Shown here one piece after another: positions 38,201 through 52,762 of a stretch of 64,000 bases of DNA; the stretch's first letter is position 1; the number at the start of each line of letters is the position of its first letter. A program made the translations under genes and the position numbers. The stretch spans positions 22,010,001 to 22,074,000 of the forward strand of contig CM114272.1 in NCBI GenBank assembly GCA_050084515.1, in the 5' to 3' direction. The notes below the pieces were generated by a model. It saw only the letters and a program-made list of their open reading frames with translations, did not search any database and was not told the origin of the DNA. This DNA comes from Blasia pusilla. Its lineage: Eukaryota > Marchantiophyta > Marchantiopsida > Blasiales.

Positions 38201-41200
38201 TACAAATTGCATGGAATGAGCACATATCACGGTCATGTGAGAAAAGAAATTCACATTACAGTGACCTTGATTATGAACTTGGAAAGGTTTTACAGCTCAG
38301 TTATCCTGTGATCGAGAGAGGGATGAGGTAAGTGTTCTTGTTAGTTTCACTTTGTTCTATAACTGTATCTTGTTATGTGAAGCTGATCTTGTAACTGATA
38401 GCAATCTATTACACTAAATTTGATAATGTTTTAGTAGAGAAACAAATATGACATGGGAGTTACATGATGAAGATATTGGTTGTCAGGTTGGTAGATATTT
38501 CACTAGAACTCTGCACTTACCCCATTTTCTTAAGATGATGCTTGATTCTGAGTGACTATCAAGTCATGGGATTGTGGGGAACCACTGGAAAATCACTAAT
38601 TGTGGATATGCTGCACCGCTGTGGATACAGATGCTCTGATTTAGATGAAATTGACAAGGAGGTAATCAAGAAAGGGTTTCAGATAGCTTCACAGCTATCC
38701 ATAGGAGCATTGAGGTTATCATTATTACAAGGCAGTGACATTCAGGTACACACATTCTACACAGCAATTTGGTCATCAGATGTCATGAATGAGGAGAACT
38801 TGTCTCCTGGGGAAGTCATGAAACAAATTGGTCCTTCCTTCTGACTTCACCAAGATTGTTCTTCCTTCAACTTGTGGTAATTTACAGGTTGCTGCTCTTT
38901 GTGTTGCCAACGTGATGAAGTATCTTCAACCTGAAGAGCAGTGGTGGCTCATGTCGTCAACATATAACATGGGAGTGCAACTTTTCAATGTGAAGGACTA
39001 TGCCTCAGTGAGTGATTGCCCTGCCTTCCTTGGGCTACCCTATATGTGTCCACTGCTGTGAAGAAAAATGGGAACTCCATGAAATTATGGTTGTGCTAGG
39101 GTCGTCCTTCCTGTATTCATGAAAAGAACTGGTATTGGAAACTGATGCAAAATGTTTTTTGCAGGCCTATTGGCCGCTAGAATTGGCATACAAGGCAGCG
39201 TGGACCAGAATCAAACTGAGCAGTCATGACACAAAAACGGATTTGTCTCTTGTTGAGATAGTATCTGAAGCATGTGCAAAGTGTGGAGTCCTTGCCGATG
39301 CAAGAAATCGAAATGGTCAACCAGGCGAATCGAGGCTGATATTGATTGATGGGCTAACACAGTGGGCAAAAATCCAATCTGTGAATCACAATCTAAAGCT
39401 TCCACATGCACTAGTCAAGTCCTTTGTCAAGGTATTGTCCATTCTCTTGATTATCTGTGGGCTCACATTGTCAATTATATGGGAGTGGTGCCAGCGAAAT
39501 TGTAATCGGGTGCTTGTGGGTGGACTTATTAGCTCATGGAGGATTTGTTCGAGTTGATCTAGCTCTTTTCTAGAAAACTCCGGACTCATGCCTGCCTGGT
39601 TCTTGATCCATAATGTTCAGCGGACCTCTAGAGACTCCCAAAAGATTTATGAGGTTCTTGAGCTATTTATTGGACAGGGTGGTGACCAATGTAAAAGTGG
39701 GTTTAAGATATAGTTTCCAGTGGACCAACTATTTTGTATGCAAGTACAAGTTCAAGACTTTGCCAGTTCTTCTATAACAGTAGATTAGGTTTTGCCTTAT
39801 AAAGCCAATGCTCTCACCAAGGCAGGTCAGATTAAATAACCTGAGAGAACTCATCAGTATTTGTGTTGCTCATTGTGATCGTTGGCTTTTACCTTCTGAC
39901 TTTAATGTCCTCTTTCCATGTTGTGGATAGCCAAATGCCATATATTGTTTGTGTGGCCTACTCTACGTAATAACCCTATTAATTGCCAGTTTACTTCTCT
40001 GTTCCAGCTGACCTGTACAGAGAGCAAGGAGGTCCTCTGCAAAAAGGACAAAGAACCAAGCATGTTATTTAGTCTCCTCAGTGCTGTCCAACCGCCTCTA
40101 CCAATGGAAATTGTGGGTCTACTCTTGGAAGAGGTGAGCTTCACTCTACTTTGGTCTCCTAGTTGACCTTCATATCATGATGTTTGATTACGGAAGATGA
40201 GTTCGTTTATGGATTTGCTGTGCTCCTGCGGCCACCTGCTTATCAGAAACTAGAATAGTATACTCATGTGGTGTTAGGGATGTTGCCCCATCTAAAATAA
40301 TATTTGTGTTAGCGCCTGACGTCGTTAAACTCTCAGAATTTGCCACAGGTCCCTCTGTTACGCACATGGCTGCTTTCTATTGGACCCTCAATTGGCGTAC
40401 ACTATTTCCAACGCTGGATCTGGGCACCTGATTCCTGGCCAGTGCTAAAATACTAGTGTTGTTTATAGCAATATCAAGTTTTGTTTCTGAAGATCCGTAA
40501 CATAAACATTAAAGATCTGTATCCAAAGATCCTTGATAATTGTTCAGGTGAAGCTCAGACAATAGGTAGGTTTGCCGTGGGAGATGCCATGATGAATTAT
40601 TAGATGAGATTTAGGCAATGAGGCTTTTGTGGACCCATAAACACGAATCTAACTGCTTCATTTCAGCCTCTGGAGGGTTAGACAGCAAAGTGAGCCTGAA
40701 TAAAGGTATTTATGTGTATGCTGACAGGAGCTTTCAGCTTACACAGTGATGGAGCATCAGTGTCCGGAAATTTCCTACGCCTTGAAAGAACAAATTTTGA
40801 GATGTCTTCTTGGGGAGATATATGTTGGAAAGAAATTCACGGTTGAAAGAGCAAGGCTTTTGATTGAGAAAAGCCGAGTTGCAAGATCATGCAGTTTTGT
40901 CGATGATCTTCCAAGCTGCATTAAGCACATATCTGAAGCTTTGTCTTCCTTGGTACATACTAAACAGAATTTTATTTCTACCTGAGTGTGAGTTTTTGTT
41001 GTTTCTAGTGCCTTCCATAGGTTAGACTCACCAAATGGGTTGATGCTCCCACCTGAGTAGTGGTAGGTGGGTGGTCTTGGAACTGCATTCAGCTGGAGTG
41101 TTCACAGGGTTTCTGATGGTTGCATATATCACAAATTCTTCTTTGCACTTGAATTGTTAGTGTTTATTTCCAACATTCTTATTAGAGGTCGGTTTTGCCA

Positions 41201-44200
41201 CCAAATCATTCACACGAAGGATTTCTTACTTCCTGAATGCATCATCTCTTTCCAAAGTCTTTTTGGGCCTGTTTGTATTACTAGGGGAGGCGCATGATTA
41301 GGTCTGGTGAAACACTTGAGATCAACATTATTGGGAAACTGATAGGAAAAATGTTCAACTTGTTTGACTGTTGCTTTGAGTTGGAGAGAGCGTTTCCTTT
41401 ACAATTTTCTGGGACTCTGAACTTTGCATTATATCTAATCCCTGTGTGAATTTGGCAGGAGTTAGCTTGGGAGACAAGCAAGAAAAGCAGTGGATGTTTG
41501 GAAGAAGTACTATCTTTGGAGCAGCTTATGGCTACAGCCTACTCTATGAGGGCTCTGTGTTCTTATGAACTGGATCCACATCATGAGGTTAGACTCTCCC
41601 TGCCAGGCACATCTCAAATGGGGGGGAGGAGGTTTAGAGTCCCACTCTTGAAGGATTTCGTAAGAAGCCTTGATCATACTAGTGGTTCCTCAAGTATTGC
41701 AAGAGGCCACATTGTTATGCCGCATGTCAGAAGATTCCAATTTGTTTTGCTTAAATTTTCACATGTGTCTCATTCAGTTATACTTATAAGGTTGGGGTGT
41801 GATGACCAGGACTTCATTAGCAATGTGGTGCTCTGTTTGAAAATGTGGAGGTATACACTGGAATCATCCAAACTTCATGGAGGTTTGTTGGAATCAAAAA
41901 GTTCTCAGGTTACAGATGTCCATGAAGAGGAACCCCTTGTTTTGCTGCTAAGCATAGGTGACCTACTTTCTATTCAGGTAATCTTGCAATTTGAGAAACA
42001 ATTGGGTGCTGTATTTATGCTATCCCTGAAGGTGTAGATCAAGATATGATTAAGTTCAAGTTTTTTTGCTGGCATCTGTCATGTAACTAAAGTTCAAAAT
42101 TGCTGTATTTGAGCTAGATGCGCTGAATTAAGTTTCAAAGGAGAGGTTTTAGTTTACTTTTCTCACACATTGAGTAAAATGTCATAGAGTACATGTAATA
42201 TTCTTTCTATTCTATTGCATTTTGCCTCTTTCATTGTTGCTCTGAAGTTTATGGATGATGAATCTTTTCAACTCATCTTCAGTGGCAACTTCACATACGT
42301 TTTATGTTTGGTTGATGTCACGATCAACACAGTGTCTATACTGTTAGCCATCCTTCTGTCACAGTTTGTGAATAATCCACACCCGGTCTTCCGCGCTGAG
42401 GAAGTACTTGGCCCTGTGATCTTTGTATCTTCTAGTGTTAATGTGGATCAACTACATGGGTTGCTACTGGTCTTGTGTTGCTGGGTTTGCTATAGTTTTG
42501 GTGCAGTTTTTCTTAGATGTCTCTGGTTATGTTTTGAAATATTGACAGAATTAAGCTTGTTGTGTAGCACTACTTAGATGGAAGTATAAAGTAGTCAAAT
42601 GTTAAGGAATTTAGTGGTGAAATGGATGAGTATAAAAGCAATTATGGCTGTGGAATTACACAACTACTCCTTCACTCTGAAGACTTTGAAGTCAGATATT
42701 CTACTATGATGGTCTGGTCTCATAATCTGACCCTCTATTCTTTGAATTAGTGCTTTGTAGTGGTTAACAGTCTTTTACCAAGAAATAGTGCACAGCTTTT
42801 GATAAATTGTGGTTGCTGCAGGGATATTCTGCTCTGCTAAGTGAAGTACAAGAGGTTATCTTGGAATTCATAGCATACACGAAGCCCTCTTCCACTGAGG
42901 ATGAATGGTTGGGATTTTGGATGAATGGTCAAATGAGTCATGCACTATGTCCTGTACTTTTCCCTCCGTTGTTTCTTTCCAAGATCAGGCAGACCTTCAA
43001 TCCAACAGCCCAGGCCTTGGAATATTGGGGAATTGTGTTAATCGTTATCCGGGATCTGTCTTAGAGGCTCATCATCTGGCTGTTCAAGAATCTCATGGGC
43101 ATCTACTTGGAATGGAGATGGGAGCATCTACAAAAGTGGAAGACTTTAAAGTGGTACAAAATATCAAAGACATGCTGAGAGAACATGTATCAAATGTAAG
43201 ATGTGGTCTGACTCCAACTTTCTGAACCGTTGGTTACATATTGTTAGTTAATCCCCACAGAAACTAGTTGTCCGACAGGTTTGTTATGGAACTAGTCATT
43301 TCCAGTGGAAGTGAATATATTCTCACGTTTGTTCAATTTGAGGAGCATCCAGAAGAAGTGGGCTTCAATTATGTTCTGAAAGATGGACTGGAAATAGGTC
43401 TCAGAGCTTCTTAGACAATAGAAGTCCGCTCCATTAACAATTTTGATAACGGATTGAGTTTTTCCCAGACTCAATTCGAAACACTTTGATTAAATACGTT
43501 GACGTTGGTCTTCTTTGTGGAGAGTCCATCTTGGAACGTTTTTAATTGAGTACTCTCAAATGAGTAAAATTTACCTTTGAAGCTAACAATTTGGAATTGT
43601 TGTACTAACTGGCAGGGGTCAAAAACATCTAATTCTGTGTTACAATCAGCAAGATTCCATCAATTGATTTCAGAGCTTGCTCTATGGAGGGGTGATATGA
43701 GAGAGGTATCTTTCACTTGAGCGGATGGTTTAGCTTCTTTTCTCTTTGTACACTGGTAACATCGTCTATCCGCAGTTTTACTCATCAGGCTCAGCCTTCT
43801 TCCGAGTGGTTTAGATACCTTGAAGAAAGCAGTAGTAGTAGCATCGATGCACAAATTTGTACAACATGGTCACAGATATCAATACTCTAATGGGTCTGAA
43901 GTGGTGTTCAAACTTTGTGAAGGAATGTGTTGAAGTTTGGTCAGTTTATTGAATGCAGGCTATTAATTTTGCAAAAGATGCATTGAATTTACGGATAAGG
44001 TTGTTCAAGCGCATCTTTCGTGGTTTTGAGAGAACGCTGGAAGCAAGCAATGATGCTAGTCCTCCCTCAAATGGAACTGGGAAAGTCATCATGAGAAGGG
44101 ATCCTTTGATTGTGAAAACTCGACACTATCTTTCCAATCCTAGTGAATGGAGAATTCTCGGTGATTACATTGAAAGTTTGATGCAGGTATGCCAAGTTCT

Positions 44201-47200
44201 AAGTCCATATGCGCTAAGTTGACGTCGAGTCTCGTTTATGAACTCTTTCAAAGTCCCTTTTGGCCATAAAATTTCTGTTTGTACATCTTCCGTTGCGGGA
44301 ATTGTCCTGAATGGGTCCACTCACTAAAAATGGGAGTTGTCCCATTCACTACTGTAATATTTACGTTTACTGGAAAAAACCTGGAAGCTGGGAAAATGGT
44401 GTGGTACTTCGCTTGATAAGATTTGAAGTAATTATAACCGATCTTGACATGTTCAGAGCATCTAAGCTGTCCCCTGAGGTTGCTTAGTCACTCAAATGAT
44501 TGTGCTTCTTGCAGGTAGGAGTGATATACGAGAGGATGGGAGTAGTTGATGAGGCTGAGAGAAGCTTCCGAGAGGGTTACCGTCTTGCTTCTGCTCAAAA
44601 TCTACCATACGCATTGGCTGCTTTCAGCTCATGTTTAGGTCTGTTGTCCTCTCTCTGACCTCTTTAAATCATTCTGTGGCGGTTCTTGAATTGATCGCAC
44701 TTTGATTTACAGTTCTCCTGATGGATCCTTTATGATCAGATGGGCAGAGGGGGTGTAATCAACTGTTTGTGAACCTGCTCATCAGACAATAAAGTTTTGC
44801 AGTGAATAAGTCGGTTGCTATCTTGGAATTTAAATCTGTTGTGTCATGTGGGAATGCAGTAGGTTATTGTACGTGTATATGCAGTGCACGTGTCCCCTCG
44901 GCTCTAGCTGAACACATATATTGCCACACCCATATTTTCTTTCTGCCCTTCAAATATTTATTCAGTTCATTCTGTGGGCTTGCGCCATCTCTGTGAAGGA
45001 GTTGGCTTTGCTTACAGCCACTGTCGTGGGACCTGTGATTGCTTTTCTTGCAGTATCTTCTCTAATTTCGAAATTATGGTCTTTCTATGGCTGCCCTTCG
45101 TTTTGGTTGCGTTGAAATCCCACGATCCACTAGAATCTGACCAGGGATCCTTTACTATAAACACCTGTAAAGTTTCACGAGGTTTATCAAAGGCTATGAA
45201 TATTCTGGTTGAAATTTACTTATCATGGTCAATGATTTCTCAGGTGAAGTGCATCGCAAGAAGCATTTGTGGGGTTCCGCAGAAGTCTACTTTGAGAAGG
45301 CAAAGCAGAGTATCGAGTGCTTCCGTGCCTATTCTTGTTGTAAATCGTGCATCCTGAGGAGCAAGGCCTTGTTGGAAGTGCGTATTGGAGATCTGGTGCG
45401 GCACAATTGGTTTTATCAAGAAGGGAAGAGGTTGGAGCAGACCACCAATCCAAGTGGCTTAAAGCTACTCTCAGCTGACGGACTAACAGATGCATTATCT
45501 CATTATCTGGATGCTAGAGCGAGTTTGTCCCTGCTGTCTCAAGGATCGAACAGCCATCGTTGCAGTGAGAAGAAAGCTTTGAATAATTTTTGCAAGACAC
45601 AGAAAGCAGTTCTCAGTACCCTGCGTCAGCAAGGGAAGCAGGTATCAAGTGAAATTTTGTCTGAAACAGATTGCAGATCTGTTAGCAAACCACGGAAACC
45701 TCGACTCAGAAGGTCTGTGCATACAAGGAGCTCAATTTTGTCCCAGTCTGAAGAAAATGATGTTGAGGCAATGGACTTGCGAGGCTTGTGCGAGGACCTC
45801 AGGTTGACTTCATTGTCATCAAACACGGCAAGGACATTGCATTTGCAGAGTAGGGCTTCTTTGACTGGAGTGAAAGAAAATTCTAAAGACAGTATAGGAA
45901 GCTCCTGTAAGTTGGAAGTCCAGCATACTGATGGTGTTTCAGCTAAGGAGGTGAATTTCACCAGACAGCAGCGGGTTACAGACAGGGGAGAAAGGGTCTC
46001 AAGTGTTGAGACTGAAGCAAATGCTGACATTAAGAGGTTCACTGAATTACATGGAGAATATTCCTCCAATCATCAAAGAAAAAGTTGCCTCCAGCCAATC
46101 TCGGTGGAAGATTGGCCAGCTCATGTGTGGGATCAGCACAGCAGAAAGGTTTTTGCACGAGTGCTACTGCAACAAGGTTCAGTCCAATTCATTTTGTTAA
46201 GGTCTTTTATGAGTGTACTTCGCTTTTAAGATTCTCTATCAGGAGGTGTGGTTTTGCTATGTAACAGAGAATCAATCAGCTAGCTTTGTGGGTGTAAAAT
46301 AGGTTTATACCATTTGCCCAATGTCCTGAGTATCTTTGACCTTGTAACGCTGGCAGGAAAATGTCACATTCACTTTGGACAACTGGATGAGGCTGAACAG
46401 ATGTTGAAAGAAGCTTTATCAGTTCTTTCTTCTTGCTGCTCATGTCATTTCCAGCGTAATGACCCCGGAGTGAGCTTTTTCCCAGTACAAGAAGGTGTAC
46501 TTCTGTATCATGTGAGTCGACTGTTGCTGCAGAGAGGTCAGCAGCATGCTGAGTCCTTAAGGTGACCTTGCTCACCATGCTCTGGTCCACGTTCAATAAA
46601 AATTTCTCGGCAGATATGAACCTGAAACCCCAAGACGACTAAGGTTGTCTAGTTGGGAAGGTTCTCATGAAGTGGTGTGAAGAGGCTTTGTAAAACTTTG
46701 CAGTGGCAAGTTTGGTTTTCTATAGAAATATGCCAGTAATATTGACTTTATTAGAGGAACTTATGTTCCTGCATGTGGATATCAGGTAGCCTGATATTTC
46801 AATCAGCAGAATGTACAATTGCACTTTCATGGATGGAGTGTACAACTGGTAGAGCCATGGATCTTAGAGTGCTCTCCTGGGGTTTTTGGAGGCTTATGGC
46901 TGTTGGTGTTTTTTCTAAGCTCGCAATCTAATTTTTGTGTTTTCTGGATGGGTTCATACAGGCCTGGGAAAAGATCCACAAGACTCTGTATTGACAGTTT
47001 AGAGAAAATTAAAGTGCAGAGTATCAATAAGCTTTATCGTGCCTTCTCGTTATGTCATCAGGTCCCACCACTTCTCCGTAAGGTAAGGCAAGTGAATGCA
47101 CAGGAGTTGACCTTCTAATCTCTGTGATAGCTTCTAGAAGACAGAAAAGTCTTTTGTGACAAAATTGAATTCGGATTTATTTAAAACAAGAATCTGGTAT

Positions 47201-50200
47201 CAGATAGGAGTAAGGCTTTGTGCTTAGGTTATGTTGAAAGGTTTTCAGTCTTTGATTTTTGATATCTGATGCAGATAGCAAAATTATTGGCTATATTGTA
47301 TGTGCCATCGCCTCCACGTCTCTCACCTGTGATATCTGGAACAAGCGTCTCCATGGAAGCAGCAGATGTGGCTGCATACTTCCATCAAATATCGTTGGGT
47401 ACAACATTACGGGAGCAACATCTTGCGATTTTAGATTCAAAGCTAAATGGTTCATCTCTTCAAGGCAATCAGGTATGCCCTTTTATGTACAGGTAACAGA
47501 GAAGGGTATATGCTAGATTCTGAGAGGTATGGATATGATTGGTTTATACTGCCGTCAGGGTGTTTTTGGTTAGTCAGTGGTGCAGACGTGTCCTTCCAAC
47601 CATCAGTGGCTAGGACGTAGTTTGGAATGGTGTGTATTTCTCATCTTTTTGAATTTGATACAGCCTTCACCATCATCTTCTGCAAGAAAATGTATGGAGA
47701 GCATGCAGCAAGCGCTCAGGTGGGTAGAGAATATCCAGTCTTTCTTATATCCAATAAATCAGGACTGAGAGTAGCTTTCATATGATAGCTCATAATGTTT
47801 TTTCATCTCTTCTTTTATGTGAGTAGGTCGCTACATAAGATCCTTGTATGTTTGAAGAATGGTGTGCATATGCAAATGTCCAGGATATACACTCCTTAAG
47901 TTAGCGTGTAGAGAAGAAACGGAAGTTTTTAAACTTCCGTGGTAAGTAAGATTTGAAGGGTCCGCAAGTGCACTGACATGAGATTACACTAAAGGCTCAA
48001 ATCACTTCTCACTGATACATAGAAATAAACTGGATAAACTAATATGTATGAATTGACAGAGTTATGTTATGTTGCAATTGGACATGGCAAGAAAGTCAGA
48101 TGGATGTGAGCCTGCTGTGGAACAAACCTTTATGTGCAAGCTTGACCTTGTAGATACTCTTTTCTCTAATCATTCTGATTTGGCGACATAGGATTTGTAG
48201 ATATGGTGTACCAACTGTTGGTATTTACCTCCTCACTAGCGTTTAGTTACATGAGGGCCATGTGGATTAGCTGCATTATCTTAGTATTGCTAGATTTGCT
48301 TGAAGTTCAGTGTTCGTCTTCAACACTTGCACGAGACTTCTTTCAACTGCTGATTCATGCTTTTGTAACAGAATTGTTCCAGGGAACGTGGAGAACATAG
48401 GAAATCAGGCAACAGAATTCTTCGGGAATCTACCCTGTCCGTCTGTGTGTTGCCTAAGTTTTGTGGACAAGGAAGATGTGGGTCTGCTGAGGGGAATTTG
48501 CCTTCCTTGGGTTGAGGACTCTCCTGCAATGGATTGGATCCTCATGACCCGCATTAATGCCCATTCAAAATCAATTGTATTCCTGGTACCAATCGTGCCC
48601 ATTCTTGCAAGTAAGACTCTTCTCTTTAGCAATTTCTGTGAGATGGTGAATGTAAAAACGCCGACTTCCAAGGAATACCTTTGAAGTTTGCAAATTGAAT
48701 TCTCTCACTGTGGAGTATCAACTTCCAATATGGTTGCGAAGTTGTTGTCGCTGAATTATATGGGAAGACTTATTATGTAGGGACTGAGATATGACTGAAT
48801 ACCTTCTTGTGGGTCGTCTCCTTCATCACTTCAAACGTTTTCAACATCCAGGACATAGTTAGCATGGATAATAGTTTTTTTTAAACTTTATTGTGTGTAG
48901 AACAGTGAACTAATTGTTCTCTTTACTTGGTCCCCAATGTTGCAACCACTAAAGAGGAACACCAATGTACATATGTCCAGGTAGACCGGATAAACCGGAG
49001 TCTTCTCCCAATCATTACAGTTTGAGTGATGATGAAGTTGACTCAAGCACGGAAGAAGATATCAGTCAGACAGAATTGCTCAACCCCTGCCTAGCGGGGA
49101 AGAAAACAGTGCTGCAAAGGGTAGCTGAGGAATTTGGAGCAATATTGGAGGAAAGCCGTCTGTCAACCTCTGGAGATCATCCAGTTGCAACCACGGAGGA
49201 GAAGAGCACTTGGTGGAAGTGGAGGATGCAGTTGGATGGGAGGCTGCTAAGGTTCCTGAGGTATTTTCAATGATAGAATAGTTCTTCATTTACGGTTGAA
49301 TGTTCTTTGTCCCCTCTCCCAAGCTCATACTTTTCTGTCTTTCTTCGCAATAGGAACGGAGCCTACCCTCCTGAAATATCTCCTCTCCAATATCACTCTC
49401 CCATTCAAACTAGAATTCTAAGTTCTTTCGGACTAGAATTGTTGTTTTCTCTGCAATTATTTTCTTTCATTTTGATCCATTTGTGTCCATTTTCAGTAGT
49501 TCTAGTCACATCTATTACTATTGTTGATGCGTAATGGTTGTCACAATGCCATGTTAACCTAGTATGAATTTCTTTACTTCACAAATTTTTATCGTAGTTG
49601 TGCTCAAGCGCGAACTACGATCTTGAACATTCTGCGAAGAAGTAAACTATATGTGAGCGGAAGTATTTCTCCATTCTCCGTCACCTCAAGAACTACATAA
49701 TTTGGTGGCTGCTTGTGGTCAACTTTGTGGACAATTCAATTGAAGGGTTGGTTTCATTTTCATTTCTTTTCTATCCAGAGTAATTGAGGACTCTTGGTTG
49801 GGGCATCTCAAGTGCCTACTGCTGGGCGAGCCTGTGGAGTCAGCAGTGAAGAGATTCTTTGAACTCTCCACCGATCACTTGCTGGAAATGTTAAGTTCAA
49901 TGACCTCTTCCAAAAGAAATGGGAAAAAGGTTCTTGATCGCAGCTTTGTGAAAGTCCTTTTGCAAGGTGTGGACTCCTTGACAACTTGTCAGCTGGAGAG
50001 AGCCATCGCTGGAATTATTGGATGGAATGACTACTGCTACTGTGAAATGCATGTGGGCGAATCTGGAGTCGATTGCACGGCTTGCAAATGGAAGACAGTT
50101 GAGGTCGGAAGATACGATCAATTGCAGAAAGCAGCTGAATTGTTTCGAGCTGTCTTCATGGTGTCAATGCAAGCATCTGAGACCGATCCAACGAAGGCAG

Positions 50201-51690
50201 TATGGGAGGAAGTCGTGGGAATGAGAAGGTCGAAAAGACAACCGAAGGGAAAAGCAATCAAACAGGAGGAAAACTTTCTGGACATCATTTTCGCAACATA
50301 TCGAGAGAAACTCGATGGTTTGGCTGCTCGTAGTAAAAGGCAGCCAATGCAACTGATTCTGGATGGAGACTCTCAGGTACTCGTTCTAAATTTCTGGAGA
50401 TTGCTGGCTTCTGCTTGTAAATAAAGCACATCATCATCATTAGGAAATTTGAGCTGGTTCGCCATGAGTTTACTGCTCTCGCAGAGGTCACTTCGTAGAT
50501 TAATCCTGTTGCTTTCTACCAGGCAATACCATGGGAGAGTCTGCCTTTTTTGAGAAACTGCGAGATCTATCGCATGCCATCCTTAGGCAGTATACATGCT
50601 GTCTACATTCAACATCAATTTGACGGTACAGCTGATCCGTCAGAAGCGCATGAAGCTCAAAGATCTGGTAAACGAAGTGTTGTGAAGGAAGAGTTGCATG
50701 TCCCTGACGGTGGTTCTGTCCCGTGCGCTCATCCATCTTTGGACGTCACGTTTGTCAATCCGTCCAATGCCTACTTCATTTTGAATCCGAGTGGGGATCT
50801 GCGGAGCACACAAGCAGCGTTCGAGGATTGGTTCGTGCAACAACCAGGGTGGAACGTAATACCTCCAATCCCCCGACTTTTATTTTACCCTGTATCGCAG
50901 TGTAGATTTGTAGACTACAGATGGATAGAGTTGTAGATTGGTTGAATGTAGGGCGTAAATTTTGCATGCGACAGCTATTCGTGCACTGCTCACGTTGGTT
51001 TTGTGGATCAGGGTAAGGCAGGAACAGCGCCCACAGTAGAAGAGTTTAAGATCGGACTTCAAGATCATGATCTCTTCGTCTATCTGGGTCATGGGAGCGG
51101 TATTTATCTAACTCAAGTGATCGATGGATGATGTGATTTAAATCTTTTCATATCGGTATCCATAATGCTAAATTATAGGGATTTTTTATTGATTTCATTA
51201 TTGCGGCTATCCTCTCGGATGTGAACAGATATGAAGCTTTGTATTTTAACTTCTTGAACTTGGAACAGGAGACCAATTTCTGCCAGAGAGGTACGTGCGC
51301 CAGTTGAACCACTGCGCAGCAACTCTCCTGATGGGGTGCAGTAGTGGCCGATTGTCACTGCGTGGCGAGTACGAACCATTCGGCGTAGTCCACTCTTATT
51401 TGATGGCCGGATGTCCGGCTATCATTGCCAATTTGTGGGACGTGACTGACGGGGACATAGACCGGTTCAGTAGATTTCTGCTTCAGAGCTGGATGACGAC
51501 GGATTCTGGATCAATCAACGGTAGAAGTCGGGGTAGAAGCTGGGAAGGAGATCCCGACAGAATGCGGATGGGCGTTGCCATTGGACAGAGTAGAAATGCT
51601 TGCAAATTACCACATTTGATAGGAGCATCACCTGTATACTATGGAGTACCAACTGGTATACGGAAACAGGTTGCAAACTCGAGCAGCTGA
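35226..51690 (+). CDS. ESP: Separase (cysteine endopeptidase ESP)
   Basis: Separase cuts the cohesin subunit SCC1/REC8 at anaphase and is held by securin until then. Model of 29 exons: 35226-35766, 35872-36088, 36596-36773, 36938-37045, 37315-37450, 37763-38327, 38435-38490, 38564-38745, 38888-39007, 39165-39431, 40008-40133, 40728-40952, 41459-41977, 42822-42927, 42984-43195, 43616-43705, 43959-44186, 44515-44638, 45244-46176, 46357-46561, 46962-47082, 47275-47472, 47664-47719, 48372-48610, 48981-49260, 49779-50376, 50523-50855, 51012-51099, 51269-51690. Phases close to 2490 residues; Arabidopsis ESP is about 2180. The long N-terminal helical-repeat part is weakly conserved. The C-terminal peptidase domain is clear: IPWESLPFLR, then YRMPSLGSI, YFILNPSGDLRSTQ, FVYLGHGSG (His about 2348), LLMGCSSG (Cys about 2374, codon 51337-51339), IANLWDVTDGDIDRF and YYGVPTG. 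The ATG lies in aaaATGG. Exons 5-8 and 14-15 are the least certain joins. Confidence 0.94.
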
Positions 51691-52762
51691 AAGGTCATTA
51701 TCCATCCACTTAGTCAGAGGATATTTTTGCGACGTGGATTAAAGGGTCGCTGTTGTTGCATGCGTCGCTGATTTGATTGAAGAAGTCTCGCAGTAGATGA
51801 TTTAAACTCTCGTCACATGCTTTTCTGAGCAAGCATAAAGTCAATTGAAATCCCCGTGGTTCCAGGATCACATGGTTCATGGGAGCTGTGGAACTATCGG
51901 CCGCGCACGACGGGCTAGCACATACATGGGATACCTTCACTGATAGTGAGATTCTTGATACTATTAGAACCTCACATTTGAATTGGGAGCGTTTTGAGAT
52001 GGAATTCTACATTGACGGCAAGCAATTTATTAAAATTTCTGTTTCGTCTTTCTCTCTGAGATGGCTTAACTTCGTTTGTGCTTCGTGAAATAATTTCCAC
52101 ATGTCTGCAGGACGTATGGAATGGATACCAGCGAGGTGGACGAACATCGTAGAAACTGATCCCCTCCGGTTCCTGGACAATGGTCGATTTTGGGGATCAA
52201 AGTCAAGCGGATCCATTCGAAAATATGATAACCGGGATGGTTATCACATTTGGAGATGGTTGTTCGGCGGTTAGAAGAGCTTTGCGGAACGCCAGAAAGT
52301 CTTCTCAAGTTTGTAGAAAAGAACTGCGGCATACAGAGATTAGATTGGATGAAAAAATGGTCATCCAATACAAGGCTGTCAGCTACCTTCTTGGAATCGC
52401 TATGCCCCAGTGTGACATAAATGGTCCTTGCCATGTAGCGAGGGTAGTCGTGCTTACTGGAAGGTTACGCCGCAGACGAGAATGCCAAGAAATTCCCGTT
52501 TTTCCCCATTCCTTCTCAGTTACCTTTTGTTAGGTCAGGAATATGACGGTTCTCTGTCCGGAATCAAAATGAATACAACTACACTTCCTAGTTTCAGGGA
52601 GTGGGTTATGCGGTTGGACTTACGTACAATTGAAATGTCGCCGTGGTGGCCATGGCGTTGCGCCGTGGCCACGGAGAAGAGTGGGAGCGTGGGCGCATCG
52701 TGCAGCACCACTTCTCCGATTTGAATTTCATAATTCCTGCTTACAAATGAACCTTTATTCAC
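51691..52762. other. Unrecognised exon-like frames after separase
   Basis: Plus-strand frames look protein-like but are split across phases: 51879-52088 (TWDTFTDSEILDTIRTSHL); a piece after ctgcag near 52110 (RMEWIPARWTNIVETDPLRF); a piece near 52255-52415 (LEELCGTPESLLKFVEKNC); and a 32-codon end at about 52650-52750. This could be a small neighbouring gene or pseudogene, or 3' UTR of separase. I do not recognise a family. The minus frame at 52535-52762 overlaps and is not separately supported. Confidence 0.3.

Noticed and set aside
45626-46069. 147-codon minus-strand frame
   Set aside because: Antisense of the long separase exon at 45244-46176.
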